Source: Achromobacter aegrifaciens (GTDB taxonomy: Bacteria; Pseudomonadota; Gammaproteobacteria; Burkholderiales; Burkholderiaceae_B). From it: DNA of 64,000 nucleotides. The stretch covers positions 248,001 to 312,000 of the forward strand of contig NZ_CADIJY010000005.1 of the NCBI RefSeq assembly GCF_902859735.1, in the 5' to 3' direction. Below are positions 19,772-30,057 of this stretch, piece after piece (within the stretch, counting starts at the first letter, position 1; each line of letters opens with the position of its first letter). Made by a program: the position numbers and the translations under genes. The notes beneath the pieces were generated by a model, which ran no database searches, was not told the DNA's origin, and saw only the letters and a program-made list of their open reading frames with translations.

Positions 19772-21097
19772 TTACCGCATCGGCAAACCCGCGCCCTTGA
19801 AGTTAGCCTTCTTGAGCAACGAGTCGTACTGGTGAGACATCATGTAGGCCTGAACCTGCGCCATGAAATCCATCGTCACCACCACAATAATCAACAGGGA
19901 CGTACCACCGAAGTAGAAAGGAACGTTCCAGCGCATCACCAAGAATTCCGGCAACAGGCACACCAACGTGATGTAGATGGCACCTGCGAGCGTCAGACGC
20001 ATCAGGATCTTGTCGATGTAGCGCGCTGTTTGTTCGCCCGGACGGATGCCCGGAACAAACGCACCACTCTTCTTCAGGTTGTCCGCCGTTTCGCGGCTGT
20101 TGAACACCAGAGCCGTGTAGAAAAAGCAGAAGAAAATAATCGCGACCGAGTACAGCGTGATGTAGAGCGGTTGACGAGGCGACAGGGCCGCAGCCAGGTC
20201 GCTAAGCCAGCGCATGTTCTCACTGCTGGAGAACCAGCTCGTGATCGTGGCCGGGAACAGAATGATCGACGATGCGAAGATCGGCGGAATCACCCCTGCC
20301 ATGTTCAGCTTCAGCGGCAAATGCGAGCTTTGACCACCGTAGACCTTGTTGCCGACCTGACGCTTGGCGTAGTTCACCGTGATCTTGCGCTGTCCGCGTT
20401 CCACGAACACCACAAAAGCGGTAACCAGCACCACCAGAGCCACGATGAACAGTGCCGAAAGCACGGACATCGAGTTGGTGCGGACCAGGTCCAACAGTGC
20501 AGCCAGCGCCGCGGGCAGACCCGCAACGATACCTGCGAAGATCAGGATGGAAATCCCGTTGCCCAGACCACGTTCCGTGATTTGCTCACCCAGCCACATG
20601 ACGAACATGGTGCCGGTGACCAAGGTCACGACGGTCGTAAAGCGGAACAGCATGCCCGGATCGATCACCAGTCCCTGCTGGGACTCCAACGCTACCGAAA
20701 TGCCCACAGCCTGCACCAGCGCCAGCACGACCGTGCCGTAGCGGGTGTATTGGGTGATCTTCCGACGGCCGGCTTCGCCCTCTTTCTTGAGCGATTCCAG
20801 CGACGGCACCACCACAGACATAAGCTGCATGATGATGGATGCCGAAATGTACGGCATGATCCCCAGGGCAAAAATCGAGAAGCGCGAGAGCGCCCCGCCC
20901 GAGAACATGTTGAACAGGCCCAGGATCCCGCCCTGGTTCTGACGGAACAAGTCCGCCAGCGCATCCGGGTTGATGCCCGGCACGGGGATGTGTGTACCCA
21001 AACGGTAAACCACCAGGGCGAGCACCAGGAACACGAGGCGGCGCTTCAGATCGCCGTACCGTGCTCCGGTTTTGCCCAATGCCTGCGCGTTAGCCAC
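19772..21097 (-). CDS. secY: Protein translocase subunit SecY
   Basis: Core channel of the Sec translocon, 441 residues with ten transmembrane helices. It has the conserved N-terminal segment [23 protein letters not shown] and the cytoplasmic loop [15 protein letters not shown]. It is 14 bp from rplO, as in the usual spc operon order. Confidence 0.99.
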   Translation of the reverse strand: MANAQALGKTGARYGDLKRRLVFLVLALVVYRLGTHIPVPGINPDALADLFRQNQGGILGLFNMFSGGALSRFSIFALGIMPYISASIIMQLMSVVVPSLESLKKEGEAGRRKITQYTRYGTVVLALVQAVGISVALESQQGLVIDPGMLFRFTTVVTLVTGTMFVMWLGEQITERGLGNGISILIFAGIVAGLPAALAALLDLVRTNSMSVLSALFIVALVVLVTAFVVFVERGQRKITVNYAKRQVGNKVYGGQSSHLPLKLNMAGVIPPIFASSIILFPATITSWFSSSENMRWLSDLAAALSPRQPLYITLYSVAIIFFCFFYTALVFNSRETADNLKKSGAFVPGIRPGEQTARYIDKILMRLTLAGAIYITLVCLLPEFLVMRWNVPFYFGGTSLLIIVVVTMDFMAQVQAYMMSHQYDSLLKKANFKGAGLPMR

Positions 21098-21111
21098 TCG
21101 TCACCTCGTGA

Positions 21112-21552
21112 TCAAGCAAGCGAGCCGCCCGCGGCTTCGATGGCGGCGCGAGCGCCGGCCGTCGCGGTAATGCCCTTGAGCACGACCTTGCGCGAGAGTT
21201 CACCCGACTTGATGACCTTGGCGAAACGAACCGCCTGGCCAATCACGCCAGCGGCCTTCAGCACTTGCACGTCGACTTCGTCGATGGGCAGGGCTTGCAG
21301 GTCCGACAGACGGACTTCGGCGTACAGGTGCTGACCGAGCGGGGTGAAACCACGCTTGGGCAGGCGACGCTGCAGCGGCATTTGACCGCCTTCGAAGCCA
21401 ACCTTATGGAAACCGCCCGAACGCGACTTCTGACCCTTGTGACCACGGCCGGCGGTCTTACCCAGACCCGAACCGATGCCACGGCCGACGCGGCGCTTGG
21501 CGTGCTTGCTGCCCTCAGCGGGCTTCAGCGAATTAAGTTGCATATCCGACAT
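21112..21552 (-). CDS. rplO: 50S ribosomal protein L15
   Basis: The 146-residue large-subunit assembly protein has the glycine/basic-rich N-terminus [23 protein letters not shown] diagnostic for L15. It lies 9 bp after rpmD and 14 bp before secY. Confidence 0.99.
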   Translation of the reverse strand: MSDMQLNSLKPAEGSKHAKRRVGRGIGSGLGKTAGRGHKGQKSRSGGFHKVGFEGGQMPLQRRLPKRGFTPLGQHLYAEVRLSDLQALPIDEVDVQVLKAAGVIGQAVRFAKVIKSGELSRKVVLKGITATAGARAAIEAAGGSLA

Positions 21553-21561
21553 GGTGATTCC

Positions 21562-21747
21562 TTAGGCTTCCGAGACGGAAACGAGATAATCCACCTTACG
21601 GATCATCCCACGCACCTCGGGCGTATCGACCAGCACGCGGCTGCTGTTGATACGGCCCAAGCCCAAACCGCGAACCGTGTCACGGTGCGATTGCTTGGTA
21701 CCGATCACCGAGCGCACGAGGGTCACTTTGATCTGCTTCTGAGCCAT
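21562..21747 (-). CDS. rpmD: 50S ribosomal protein L30
   Basis: Small 61-residue protein starting [17 protein letters not shown], the bacterial short form of L30. It is 3 bp from rpsE and 9 bp from rplO, indicating tight co-translation. Confidence 0.99.
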   Translation of the reverse strand: MAQKQIKVTLVRSVIGTKQSHRDTVRGLGLGRINSSRVLVDTPEVRGMIRKVDYLVSVSEA

Positions 21748-21750
21748 GAT

Positions 21751-22272
21751 TTACCCCAGGATTTCTTCGACCGACTTGCCGCGCTTGGCAGCAACATCAG
21801 CCGGGGTCATGGAGGCGCGCAGGCCGTTCAACGTGGCGCGAACCATGTTGTAGGGGTTGCTCGAGCCCAGGCTCTTGGCAACCACGTTACGCACACCCAT
21901 CACATCAAAAATAGCGCGCATCGGGCCGCCGGCGATAACGCCGGTACCTTCAGCAGCGGGCGAGATCAGCACGGTAGCGGCGCCATGCTTGCCAACCACG
22001 GTGTGGTGCAGCGTGCCGTTCTTCAGAGCGACCTTGAACATGCCGCGACGGGCCTGTTCCATAGCCTTCTGAACGGACACCGGCACTTCACGCGCCTTGC
22101 CCTTACCCATGCCGATGCGGCCATCGCCATCGCCAACCACGGTCAGCGCGGCAAAGCTCATGGTGCGACCACCCTTGACCACTTTGCTCACGCGGTTGAC
22201 CGCGATCATCTTTTCGCGGAGGCCGTCATCGTTCTCTTTTTCCGCGGCGTTCTTGCCTTGTACTTTAGCCAT
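21751..22272 (-). CDS. rpsE: 30S ribosomal protein S5
   Basis: Decoding-fidelity protein, 173 residues, with the double-stranded RNA-binding-like N-domain ([19 protein letters not shown]) and the S5 C-domain. It lies 15 bp after rplR. Confidence 0.99.
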   Translation of the reverse strand: MAKVQGKNAAEKENDDGLREKMIAVNRVSKVVKGGRTMSFAALTVVGDGDGRIGMGKGKAREVPVSVQKAMEQARRGMFKVALKNGTLHHTVVGKHGAATVLISPAAEGTGVIAGGPMRAIFDVMGVRNVVAKSLGSSNPYNMVRATLNGLRASMTPADVAAKRGKSVEEILG

Positions 22273-22287
22273 TTGACAGATCCTCGC

Positions 22288-22653
22288 TTAGAACTTCAGG
22301 CCGGCTTCACGCGCGGCATCGGCCAGCGCTTTCACGCGGCCATGGTAACGAAAGCCCGAGCGATCGAAAGCGACCAGTTCAATACCGGCAGCCTTGGCCT
22401 TTTCGGCCACGCGCTTGCCGACCAGCGACGCAGCGGCTTTGTTGCCGCCCTGACCGGACTGGCCGGACAGTTGCGCGCGCACTTCGGCTTCGACCGTCGA
22501 GGCGCTGACCAAAACGCGATCGCCTTCCGGCGAAATGATGTTGGCGTAGATGTGCTGGTTCGAGCGGAAAATCGAGAGGCGATGAACGCGCAGCTCGTTG
22601 ATCTTCCGGCGGGTCGGAACCGCACGACGCAAACGGGAAACTTTTTTGTCCAT
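22288..22653 (-). CDS. rplR: 50S ribosomal protein L18
   Basis: 5S rRNA-binding protein, 121 residues, with the family segments [20 protein letters not shown] and the C-terminal [21 protein letters not shown]. It lies 21 bp after rplF. Confidence 0.99.
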   Translation of the reverse strand: MDKKVSRLRRAVPTRRKINELRVHRLSIFRSNQHIYANIISPEGDRVLVSASTVEAEVRAQLSGQSGQGGNKAAASLVGKRVAEKAKAAGIELVAFDRSGFRYHGRVKALADAAREAGLKF

Positions 22654-22674
22654 GATTCGTCCTTGCGTGCGCCG

Positions 22675-23208
22675 TTATTTCTTCTTGGTTTCTTTGATGA
22701 CGACGCGTTCGTCCGAGTAACGCACGCCCTTGCCCTTGTAGGGTTCGGGTTCGCGGTACGCGCGGATTTCAGCGGCCATCTGACCGACGACTTGCTTGTT
22801 GGCGCCCTTGATGACGATTTCCGTCTGGGTCGGGCACTCGGCCTTGATGCCGGCCGGCAACTGGTGCAAAACGTCGTGCGAGAAACCGAGCTGCAGCTTA
22901 ACGGCGTCGCCTTGGATCGATGCGCGGTAACCCACGCCGACCAGGGTCAGCTTGCGCTCGAAGCCCTTGCTCACGCCCGTGACCATGTTGGCCACCAGAG
23001 CGCGCACGGTACCCGACATGGCGTTGGCGTGACGGCTGTCGTTGGCGGCGGCAAACGTGAGCTTGCCGTTGTCCAACGCAATCGTGACGTCGCCGGTCAG
23101 GGCTTGGGTCAGGGAGCCCAGCGGGCCCTTGACGGTGATCTGATCCTGCTGGATGTTGGCTTCAACACCCTTGGGCAGTTCGACCGGATACTTAGCGATA
23201 CGTGACAT
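22675..23208 (-). CDS. rplF: 50S ribosomal protein L6
   Basis: The 177-residue two-domain protein near the GTPase centre starts [15 protein letters not shown] and ends in the typical C-tail [13 protein letters not shown]. It lies 12 bp after rpsH. Confidence 0.99.
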   Translation of the reverse strand: MSRIAKYPVELPKGVEANIQQDQITVKGPLGSLTQALTGDVTIALDNGKLTFAAANDSRHANAMSGTVRALVANMVTGVSKGFERKLTLVGVGYRASIQGDAVKLQLGFSHDVLHQLPAGIKAECPTQTEIVIKGANKQVVGQMAAEIRAYREPEPYKGKGVRYSDERVVIKETKKK

Positions 23209-23220
23209 TCGAATTTCTCC

Positions 23221-23616
23221 TTAGGCCACGTAGCACAGCACTTCGCCGCCGACGCCGTTGGCGCGAGCCTTACGGTCGGTCATGACGCCGCGCGAGGTCG
23301 AAACGATAGCCACGCCCAGGCCGTTCATGACCTGAGGAATGCTGGTACGGCCCTTGTAGATACGCAGACCGGGGCGCGAAACGCGTTCGATGCGCTCGAT
23401 GACCGGACGGCCAGCGTAGTACTTCAGGGTGATCTCGAGCTCAGGCTTGGCCTGGGTGCCCTTGATTTCAAAGCTGTCGATGTAGCCTTCGTCCTTCAGC
23501 ACAGCGGCAATGGCCGCCTTCAGCTTCGAGGAGGGCATGCTCACCGTAACTTTGTCCACTTGCTGCGCATTGCGAATGCGGGTCAGCATATCGGCGATGG
23601 GATCGCTCATGCTCAT
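23221..23616 (-). CDS. rpsH: 30S ribosomal protein S8
   Basis: 16S rRNA central-domain binder of 131 residues starting [18 protein letters not shown]. The frame opens 15 codons earlier, but the ATG at 23616 is preferred for its GGAG site and family length. In E. coli S8 represses the spc operon by binding a mimic of its 16S site near rplE; that site was not checked here. Confidence 0.98.
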   Translation of the reverse strand: MSMSDPIADMLTRIRNAQQVDKVTVSMPSSKLKAAIAAVLKDEGYIDSFEIKGTQAKPELEITLKYYAGRPVIERIERVSRPGLRIYKGRTSIPQVMNGLGVAIVSTSRGVMTDRKARANGVGGEVLCYVA

Positions 23617-23626
23617 ATTGTTTCTC

Positions 23627-23932
23627 CTACCAGCTGGCCTTGGTGATGCCGGGGATTTCACCCTTCATCGCCATTTCACGCAGTTTGTGGCGCGTCAGGC
23701 CGAACTTGCGGAACACGCCGCGCGGACGACCGGTGACCACGCAACGGTTACGTTGACGCGTCGGGTTGGCATTGCGCGGCAGCTGTTGCAGCTTGAGCCG
23801 AGCTTGGTAACGTTCTTCGTCGGTCTTCGACTGGTCGTCGATGATCGCCTTCAACTCAGCGCGCTTGGCGGCGAACTTGTCAGCCAGCTTGGCGCGCTTG
23901 ATGTCGCGATTGATGAGGGAAAGTTTAGCCAC
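23627..23932 (-). CDS. rpsN: 30S ribosomal protein S14
   Basis: Long, zinc-independent S14 of 101 residues. The region [18 protein letters not shown] has a single cysteine instead of the CxxC pairs of the short zinc form. It lies 12 bp after rplE. Confidence 0.99.
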   Translation of the reverse strand: MAKLSLINRDIKRAKLADKFAAKRAELKAIIDDQSKTDEERYQARLKLQQLPRNANPTRQRNRCVVTGRPRGVFRKFGLTRHKLREMAMKGEIPGITKASW

Positions 23933-23944
23933 GTCATCAGCCCC

Positions 23945-24484
23945 TTAGTTACGGAACGGGAAGCTGAAGGCCGTCAACAGCGCCTTGGCTTCTTCGTCGG
24001 TCTTCGCGGTGGTGGTGATGCTGATGTTCAGCCCACGCAGCGCGTCGATCTTGTCGTACTCGATTTCGGGGAAAATGATCTGCTCTTTCACCCCGATGTT
24101 GTAGTTGCCACGGCCGTCGAACGCACGACCCGAGATGCCGCGGAAGTCGCGCACGCGAGGCAGCGCAACCGCCACCAGGCGATCCAGGAATTCGTACATG
24201 CGTTGACCGCGCAGCGTGACCATGCAACCGATCGGGTAGTTTTCGCGGATCTTGAACCCGGCGATAGCCTTCTTGGTCTTCGTCACGACGGGCTTCTGGC
24301 CGGCGATCTTGGTCAGGTCGCCAACAGCGTGCTCGATGACTTTCTTGTCCGACACCGCTTCCGACACACCCATGTTCAGGGTGATCTTGGTGATGCGCGG
24401 CACTTCCATCGTGCTCTTGTAGCCAAACTTGGCTTGCAGGTCGGCAGCGACCTTGCTCTTGTAGAGATCTTGCAAACGAGACAT
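23945..24484 (-). CDS. rplE: 50S ribosomal protein L5
   Basis: 5S rRNA-binding protein of the central protuberance, 179 residues, with [18 protein letters not shown] and [16 protein letters not shown]-like segments typical of L5. It lies 12 bp after rplX. Confidence 0.99.
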   Translation of the reverse strand: MSRLQDLYKSKVAADLQAKFGYKSTMEVPRITKITLNMGVSEAVSDKKVIEHAVGDLTKIAGQKPVVTKTKKAIAGFKIRENYPIGCMVTLRGQRMYEFLDRLVAVALPRVRDFRGISGRAFDGRGNYNIGVKEQIIFPEIEYDKIDALRGLNISITTTAKTDEEAKALLTAFSFPFRN

Positions 24485-24496
24485 GTCTATCGCCCC

Positions 24497-24817
24497 TTAC
24501 GCCTTGGCGCCGACAACGGCACCATTGGAACGGAACACGCGAACCTTGCGGCCTTCGACTTCTTGCACGCCGACGCGATCGCCACGGCCGGTGGCCGGGT
24601 TGAACAGCGCGACGTTCGAGATGTGAATCGGCATGGTCTTTTCGACAATCCCGCCCGGGTTGTTAGCCATCGGGTTGGCTTTCACGTGCTTCTTGACGAC
24701 GTTGACGCCTTCGACCAGAACGTGGTCGGCATCGACGCGCGCCAGCACGGTACCGCGACGCTTCTTGTCGCGGCCGGTCAGGACGATGACTTCGTCGCCT
24801 TTACGAATGTTGTTCAT
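24497..24817 (-). CDS. rplX: 50S ribosomal protein L24
   Basis: Assembly initiator protein of 106 residues with a KOW motif ([21 protein letters not shown]). It lies 11 bp after rplN. Confidence 0.99.
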   Translation of the reverse strand: MNNIRKGDEVIVLTGRDKKRRGTVLARVDADHVLVEGVNVVKKHVKANPMANNPGGIVEKTMPIHISNVALFNPATGRGDRVGVQEVEGRKVRVFRSNGAVVGAKA

Positions 24818-24828
24818 CGTAGGGCTCC

Positions 24829-25197
24829 TTACAGCACTTCCGGGGCCAACGACACGATCTTCATGAACTTCTCGGTACGCAGTTCACGCGTAACGGGTCC
24901 GAAGATGCGGGTGCCGATGGGCTCCAGCTTGGCGTTGAGCAACACGGCGGCATTGCCACCGAAACGAATCAGCGAACCGTCTTTACGGCGCACGCCCTTG
25001 GCGGTACGAACCACCACGGCATTGTAAATTTCGCCTTTCTTGACGCGTCCGCGCGGAGCCGCATCTTTGACGCTCACCTTGATGATGTCGCCGATACCGG
25101 CATAACGGCGCTTGGAGCCACCGAGCACCTTAATGCACATGACATGACGCGCACCAGTGTTATCGGCCACATCCAGCGTGGTCTGCATTTGGATCAT
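24829..25197 (-). CDS. rplN: 50S ribosomal protein L14
   Basis: Subunit-interface protein of 122 residues starting [16 protein letters not shown]. It is the first gene of the spc operon. It is usually directly behind rpsQ, but here rpsQ lies more than 10 kb away, so rplN depends on its own promoter (candidate at 25451-25479) with a leader of about 245 nt. Confidence 0.99.
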   Translation of the reverse strand: MIQMQTTLDVADNTGARHVMCIKVLGGSKRRYAGIGDIIKVSVKDAAPRGRVKKGEIYNAVVVRTAKGVRRKDGSLIRFGGNAAVLLNAKLEPIGTRIFGPVTRELRTEKFMKIVSLAPEVL

Positions 25198-25550
25198 GAT
25201 TTTTCCTGTTCCAACTTAACTGGAAATACGGTTTTCCCAACAAGGGAACACTGCAATTCCTGCCAGTTTTGGTCCCGTCAGGTCTGCCGCCCTGCTTTTG
25301 TGTTGGCATGTCTGGAGCTTTCGCCCTACTCACGCAACTGGTTGGCAACGCAACGACCCTGGGTTGAAATCCTGCGGGTATTCCCCCAACACGTCGGGCT
25401 AACCTGCATAGGCGCGGGCCAACTCGATCGACAATCTGGGAAAGCTGATAATTCTAACGTGGTTAATTTTTGAGCGCAAGCACTTTGTGTGGATAACCCA
25501 CAAAAGCCACGCTTTCCCCTTGACCGGGGTGAACCGAGGCTATCCGCCCC
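25198..25550 (-). promoter_or_regulatory. Gene-free 353-bp spacer: spc operon promoter and leader
   Basis: No gene is visible. On the minus strand TTGCGC (25474-25479) and TAGAAT (25451-25456) are separated by exactly 17 bp, a strong sigma70 candidate for the rplN operon. A 9-mer TGTGGATAA, identical to a consensus DnaA box on the opposite strand, sits at 25488-25496, 8 bp upstream of the -35. The predicted leader contains a small hairpin (TTCCC-N5-GGGAA, 25235-25249). Confidence 0.7.
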
Positions 25551-26348
25551 CTATTTCTGGCGGTAGTAGCCCTTCTCCCAGGCATCGTGGTTGGCCTTGC
25601 CGCGACGGATTTCGTCCGTGAAGGGGGCAGCCATGAGCACCAGGCGGTTGAGCCATTTTACCGGAGCGCGGCAGGGACGCTCGAAGTCCACGAAGAGCAC
25701 GGCGCGCAGTCCGGCGGTGTCGTTATGGACCTGGTGCGGGTACAGGTCGTCGAACACCACCGCCTGCCCTTCGCGCCAACTGTAACGCTCGCCCCCGACC
25801 TCGATCCAGCATTGCTCGGCCGGTTCCGGTACCACCAGTCCCAGGTGCAGGCGCAGGACGCCGTTGTACGGCCCCGTGTGCAGGGGGATGCGCTTGCCGG
25901 CCTCCAGGATGGAGAAGAACGCCGTGCGGATGCCCGGGATTCCCTGCAGCGCCCGGGCGGTCGCCGGGCAGCGCGCCAGATTGCGCTCGGAGCGCAGGCC
26001 GTAGCCCATGAAGACGAAAGTCTTCCATTGATCGTCCGAGGTGATCTGGCCCACGTCGGGAGAAATTTCATGGAAGGCGGGCAGGTGCTGGCGTTCGGAG
26101 AGCAGGCCGGCCAACTCGGCGCGGATGGCGGGCGCCTGGGCCTCGAGCGCGGCGACCCAGGGAAACTGGCCATTGTCGAAAATGGGACGGTCGCCGACCA
26201 GCGAGGCCTGGGCGATCCGGTTGCGCAACCAGTCTATGAAACGGAAAAAGGTGCGCGAGTAGAAACTGGGCTTGCTGGGCGGACGCGCATCGAGGGGTTG
26301 CACAATAGGTAGCCGGATAGACAGCCAAAGATGCACCATTTTGTCCAT
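25551..26348 (-). CDS. Aspartyl/asparaginyl beta-hydroxylase family dioxygenase (AspH/LpxO-like)
   Basis: Probable Fe(II)/2-oxoglutarate dioxygenase of about 265 residues. The block LHTGPYNGVLRLHLGLVVP (first His about residue 157), followed by YSWREGQAVVFDDLYPHQV and LFVDFERP, defines the family. The first metal site reads H-T-G, as in animal AspH, where only two histidines hold iron. As I recall it, Salmonella LpxO has H-x-D. Lipid A 2-hydroxylation is possible but not certain, and no N-terminal membrane segment is evident. Starts at ATG 26348, ATG 26339 or TTG 26429 are all possible. It is divergent from the aldehyde dehydrogenase (147 bp). Confidence 0.88.
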   Translation of the reverse strand: MDKMVHLWLSIRLPIVQPLDARPPSKPSFYSRTFFRFIDWLRNRIAQASLVGDRPIFDNGQFPWVAALEAQAPAIRAELAGLLSERQHLPAFHEISPDVGQITSDDQWKTFVFMGYGLRSERNLARCPATARALQGIPGIRTAFFSILEAGKRIPLHTGPYNGVLRLHLGLVVPEPAEQCWIEVGGERYSWREGQAVVFDDLYPHQVHNDTAGLRAVLFVDFERPCRAPVKWLNRLVLMAAPFTDEIRRGKANHDAWEKGYYRQK

Positions 26349-26495
26349 GCCGGCGCGGGCACGCAAGACTTGCGCCAGCAGATTGGCTCCAAGGCGCCGC
26401 CGGGCATTGGCCCTCCCCGCCGCGGACAAGCTGGTTTAGACTGGCGTGGGCGACAGTGATCGCTATCCACTCCTATTTCGCAAGGGAAGACAGGC

Positions 26496-27923
26496 ATGTA
26501 TGAACAGTTGGCGCTGTATATCGACGGCGAATTCGTCGCCGGAGAGGGCAGGCGCACCCAGGACGTCATCAACCCGGCCACGCTGGAAGTTCTCGGCCAG
26601 CTGCCCCACGCCACCGAAGCGGATCTGGATCGCGCGCTAGCCGCCGCCCAGCGCGCGTTCGAGTCGTGGAAGAAATCCTCTCCCATGGACCGCTCGGCCA
26701 TCCTGCGCAAGGTTGCGACGCTGTCGCGCGAACGCGCCCAGGAAATCGGCCGCAACATGACGCTGGACCAGGGCAAGCCGCTGGCCGAAGCCGTGGGCGA
26801 AGTCACCTCCTGCGCCGAACACGCCGACTGGCACGCCGAGGAATGCCGCCGCATCTACGGCCGCGTTGTCCCGCCGCGCAATCCTGACGTGCGCCAGATC
26901 GTGGTGCGCGAACCCATCGGCGTCTGCGCCGCGTTCACGCCCTGGAACTTCCCGTACAACCAGGCCATCCGCAAGATCGCCGCCGCCATCGGCGCCGGCT
27001 GCACGGTAGTGCTGAAGGGTCCCGAGGACTCGCCCAGCGCCGTCATGGCCATTGCGCGCATGTTCCACGACGCCGGCCTGCCCAAGGGCTGCCTGAACAT
27101 CGTCTGGGGCGAACCCGCCAAGATCTCCGACTACCTGATCCGCTCGCCCATCGTGCGCAAGGTGTCGTTCACCGGCTCCGTGCCGGTGGGCAAGCAGCTG
27201 GCCGCGCTGGCCGGCGCCCACATGAAGCGCGTCACCATGGAACTGGGCGGCCACTCGCCCGTGCTGGTGTTCGACGACGCCGACATCGACCGCGCCGCCA
27301 CCATGCTGGCCAAGTTCAAGGTCCGCAACGCCGGCCAGGTGTGCGTGTCGCCGACCCGCTTCTATGTCCAGAACGGCGCCTACGAGCAGTTCCTCGCGCG
27401 CTTCTCCGAAGTGCTGAAGAACATCAAGGTCGGCGACGGCCTGGAAGCCGGCACCGACATGGGCCCGCTGGCGCACGAGCGCCGCGTCCCCGCCATGAGC
27501 GCCTTCATCGACGACGCCAAGAAGCACGGCGGCAAGGTGGTGGTCGGCGGCGGCCCGCTGGACCGCAAGGGCTTCTTCTTCGCCCCCACGGTCGTGACCG
27601 AAGTGCCCGACAACTCCATGCTGATGACCGAGGAGCCCTTCGGCCCGGTCGCGCCGGTGGTCCGTTTCACGGATACCGATGAAGTGCTGCGCCGCGCGAA
27701 CAGCCTGCCCTTCGGCCTGTCGTCCTACGTGTTCACGAACTCGCTGCAGACGGCCACCAAGGTCTCCAACGGCCTTGAGGCCGGCATGGTCAACATCAAC
27801 CACTTCGGCAGCGCCCTGGCCGAGACGCCCTTCGGCGGCATCAAGGACAGCGGCATCGGCAGCGAAGGCGGTCTGGAAACGTTCGACGGCTACCTGGTCA
27901 CGAAGTTCATCACGCACATCTGA
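26496..27923 (+). CDS. NAD(P)-dependent aldehyde dehydrogenase, succinate-semialdehyde dehydrogenase-like
   Basis: The 475-residue ALDH oxidises an aldehyde to an acid. Visible motifs are PWNFPYNQ in the cofactor domain, FTGSVPVG for NAD binding, the general-base Glu in [10 protein letters not shown] (about 251) and the nucleophile Cys in [11 protein letters not shown] (about 285). Overall similarity is to the GabD/SSADH group, but the residues after the cysteine differ from classical GabD, so the substrate is open. It has its own terminator and no obvious operon partner. Confidence 0.93.
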   Translation: MYEQLALYIDGEFVAGEGRRTQDVINPATLEVLGQLPHATEADLDRALAAAQRAFESWKKSSPMDRSAILRKVATLSRERAQEIGRNMTLDQGKPLAEAVGEVTSCAEHADWHAEECRRIYGRVVPPRNPDVRQIVVREPIGVCAAFTPWNFPYNQAIRKIAAAIGAGCTVVLKGPEDSPSAVMAIARMFHDAGLPKGCLNIVWGEPAKISDYLIRSPIVRKVSFTGSVPVGKQLAALAGAHMKRVTMELGGHSPVLVFDDADIDRAATMLAKFKVRNAGQVCVSPTRFYVQNGAYEQFLARFSEVLKNIKVGDGLEAGTDMGPLAHERRVPAMSAFIDDAKKHGGKVVVGGGPLDRKGFFFAPTVVTEVPDNSMLMTEEPFGPVAPVVRFTDTDEVLRRANSLPFGLSSYVFTNSLQTATKVSNGLEAGMVNINHFGSALAETPFGGIKDSGIGSEGGLETFDGYLVTKFITHI

Positions 27924-27935
27924 CCTGGCAGTGAC

Positions 27936-27970
27936 AACAAAGCCCCGCAGGATTTCTGCGGGGCTTTGTT
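27936..27970. terminator. Bidirectional terminator between ALDH and AraC-type genes
   Basis: A perfect 15-bp stem (27936-27950 with 27956-27970) with a 5-nt loop; T-rich on the plus side and A-rich on the left, able to stop both converging transcripts. Confidence 0.92.
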
Positions 27971-28020
27971 TTGCCTCATGCCTGGAGAACCGGGCCGGGA
28001 TGTCCACGACAGAAGGCCGC

Positions 28021-28980
28021 TCAGGAACTTGCCCGCAAATCGCGCGGCGTCATGCCAAACCGGCGCTTGAACAGTCGGCTGAAATGCGAGGGGTGCGAGA
28101 AACCCACCTGATAGGCCAGTTCGGCAATGCTGCGGTGGCTGTGCTGCGGGCTCAACAAAAGCTCGCGGCACTTGTCGAGCCGCTGGTCGAAGATGAAGGA
28201 TTCCACCGACAGGCCGCCCGCGCGCAGGATGCGATGCAGATAGGCCACCGACAAGCCGCAGCCCTGCGCCACCTGCTGCGGGGACAACGCGGGATCCGCC
28301 AAATGCTGGCGGATGTAGGCCAGCACGCGCTGCCGATGCGCCAGCGTGACGCTGCTGTCCGACTCCGATGCATGCCCCTGCCCTGATTGCACCACAAACA
28401 GCACGATCAGGTCGATCAGGCGCTCGCCCAGTTCCGCCGCCTCGACATCCGACCAGCCGTCCACGCCTTTGAACAAGTGGTCCATGTAGCTGGCCAGCAA
28501 AGCGCCGCGCGGCGAACCGTCGTCGACGCGCAGCTTGTAGAAGGCGCCGACGCGGGAATCGCGCTGCAATAGCGCGCTGCGCGGAAAAGACACGCTCAGG
28601 CTGCGGTACCCCGCAGCGCCCTGTGCCGTGGCCTGGTAGGGCAGGCTCTGGTTCATCAGATAGACGCAGCCGGGTTCGACCTGGAACTCCCGCCCCTGCT
28701 GCTGCACAACCAGAGGTCCCGCCAGCGGCAGACCGAAGGTATAGAACTCCTGATCCAGGCGCGACACGTTGCCGGCGGTGCGCTCCAGCTTCTGTCCCTG
28801 GTAATGGAGGTCGTTGAACTGCAGGCTGCCCCGCCGCGCGTAGCGCACATGTCCGGCGAAATTGTCGGGCCGGCCGCCATGCACCTCGAAGGGACCGAAC
28901 GCGTGCGACAACGCCGCGCGCCATTCGTCGCGCCGGTCAGCGCCAGCGCTGGCCGAAATGGCGAATTCCGTATCGGACAT
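28021..28980 (-). CDS. AraC/XylS-family transcriptional regulator
   Basis: The 319-residue regulator has a C-terminal double helix-turn-helix (about residues 220-317, with LSPQQVAQGCGLSVAYLHRI and SIAELAYQVGFSHPSHFSRLFKRRFG) and an N-terminal cupin-like sensor of the AraC-binding type. The open frame continues far upstream without meaning; the ATG at 28980 is used because it is preceded by a GGAG-like site and gives the family length. It is divergent from the hydrolase-transporter operon, which it probably controls. Confidence 0.92.
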   Translation of the reverse strand: MSDTEFAISASAGADRRDEWRAALSHAFGPFEVHGGRPDNFAGHVRYARRGSLQFNDLHYQGQKLERTAGNVSRLDQEFYTFGLPLAGPLVVQQQGREFQVEPGCVYLMNQSLPYQATAQGAAGYRSLSVSFPRSALLQRDSRVGAFYKLRVDDGSPRGALLASYMDHLFKGVDGWSDVEAAELGERLIDLIVLFVVQSGQGHASESDSSVTLAHRQRVLAYIRQHLADPALSPQQVAQGCGLSVAYLHRILRAGGLSVESFIFDQRLDKCRELLLSPQHSHRSIAELAYQVGFSHPSHFSRLFKRRFGMTPRDLRASS

Positions 28981-29075
28981 GGTTCGGTCTCCTTGGACGC
29001 CTGCGCCGCGGCCGGGCGCTCGTGATCCTGCGTCTACATATTCTTGACTCACCCTGCTGCGGGGTGTCCGGCGCC

Positions 29076-29105
29076 TTGAAGGCGCGCTTGGCGCAAGTCT
29101 ATATT
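29076..29105 (+). promoter_or_regulatory. Sigma70-like promoter for the hydrolase/HAAT operon
   Basis: TTGAAG (29076-29081) and TATATT (29100-29105) are 18 bp apart in the 168-bp spacer divergent from the AraC-type gene, giving a 5' leader of roughly 37 nt to the ATG at 29149. Confidence 0.55.
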
Positions 29106-29148
29106 CAGCCCGATAAGCACACAACCTGGACAACCCGGGAGGAGACTC

Positions 29149-30045
29149 ATGGCACCAGCGCCCGCACCAGCCGGCCGCCACGCGCCGGCTTCGCGCTATC
29201 TGCGCTGCGCAGGCCGCGAGCTGCATTACACCGAATGGGGCGCCGCGGACGCGCCCCCCGTCATCATGTGGCATGGCCTGGCCCGCACTGGCCGCGACTT
29301 CGACGACCTGGCGCAGGCGCTGGCGGACGACTACCGCATCATCTGCCCGGACGCGATCGGCCGCGGCCTGTCGCAATGGAGCCCCGACCCGGTCGCCGAA
29401 TACCAGCTCGACTTCTATGCAACGCTGGCCCGCGCCCTGGCGGACGGGCTGTCGCTGGATCGCGTGCGCTGGGTGGGAACGTCCATGGGCGGCGCCACCG
29501 GCATGCACGCTGCCGCCACGACCCTGCGCGACCGGATCTCGCACCTGGTCGTCAATGACATCGGGCCCGAACTGCCGCAGGCCGCCATCGACCGCATCGT
29601 GGCCTATGTCGGCGCGCCGCCGGCCTTCGATACGGTCACCGAACTCGAAGCCTGGCTGCGCGTCGCCTATAAGCCCTACGGCTGGCAGAGCGACGAGCAA
29701 TGGCGCCGTATGGCAGAAACATCCGTGCGCCGGCTGCCGGACGGCCGGATCACCCTGCACTACGATCCGGCCATCGTCGGCCAGTTCAGCAACCACCCGC
29801 GGGACTACGACCGCTGGAATGGTTACGACTCGCTGCGCATGCCGCTGCTGTTGCTGCGCGGCGCCGATTCGGACCTGCTGCTGCCCGAAGTCGCCGACGC
29901 CATGACCCGCCGCGGGCCGCGCGCGCAGCGCATCGACTTCCCCGATTGCGGCCACGCCCCTGCTCTCAATGTCGCTGCGCAGATCGACGCCATCCGCCAG
30001 TTCCTTGCCACGCCGGACCACACGGCGGCTGACCGCCCCCAATAA
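29149..30045 (+). CDS. Alpha/beta-fold hydrolase
   Basis: Serine hydrolase of 298 residues with the oxyanion segment MWHGLARTGRDF, the nucleophile elbow GTSMGGATG and the catalytic His in DCGHAPAL. It has no signal peptide, so it acts in the cytoplasm. A strong GGAGGAG site precedes the ATG. As first gene of a HAAT transporter operon it may hydrolyse an imported ester, lactone or ring-cleavage product; the true substrate is unknown. Confidence 0.93.
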   Translation: MAPAPAPAGRHAPASRYLRCAGRELHYTEWGAADAPPVIMWHGLARTGRDFDDLAQALADDYRIICPDAIGRGLSQWSPDPVAEYQLDFYATLARALADGLSLDRVRWVGTSMGGATGMHAAATTLRDRISHLVVNDIGPELPQAAIDRIVAYVGAPPAFDTVTELEAWLRVAYKPYGWQSDEQWRRMAETSVRRLPDGRITLHYDPAIVGQFSNHPRDYDRWNGYDSLRMPLLLLRGADSDLLLPEVADAMTRRGPRAQRIDFPDCGHAPALNVAAQIDAIRQFLATPDHTAADRPQ

Positions 30046-30057
30046 CAGGAGATACCC

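Noticed and set aside
25488-25496. Replication origin suggested by a DnaA box
   Set aside because: Only one box was noticed, without an AT-rich unwinding region or dnaA, dnaN or gidA nearby.
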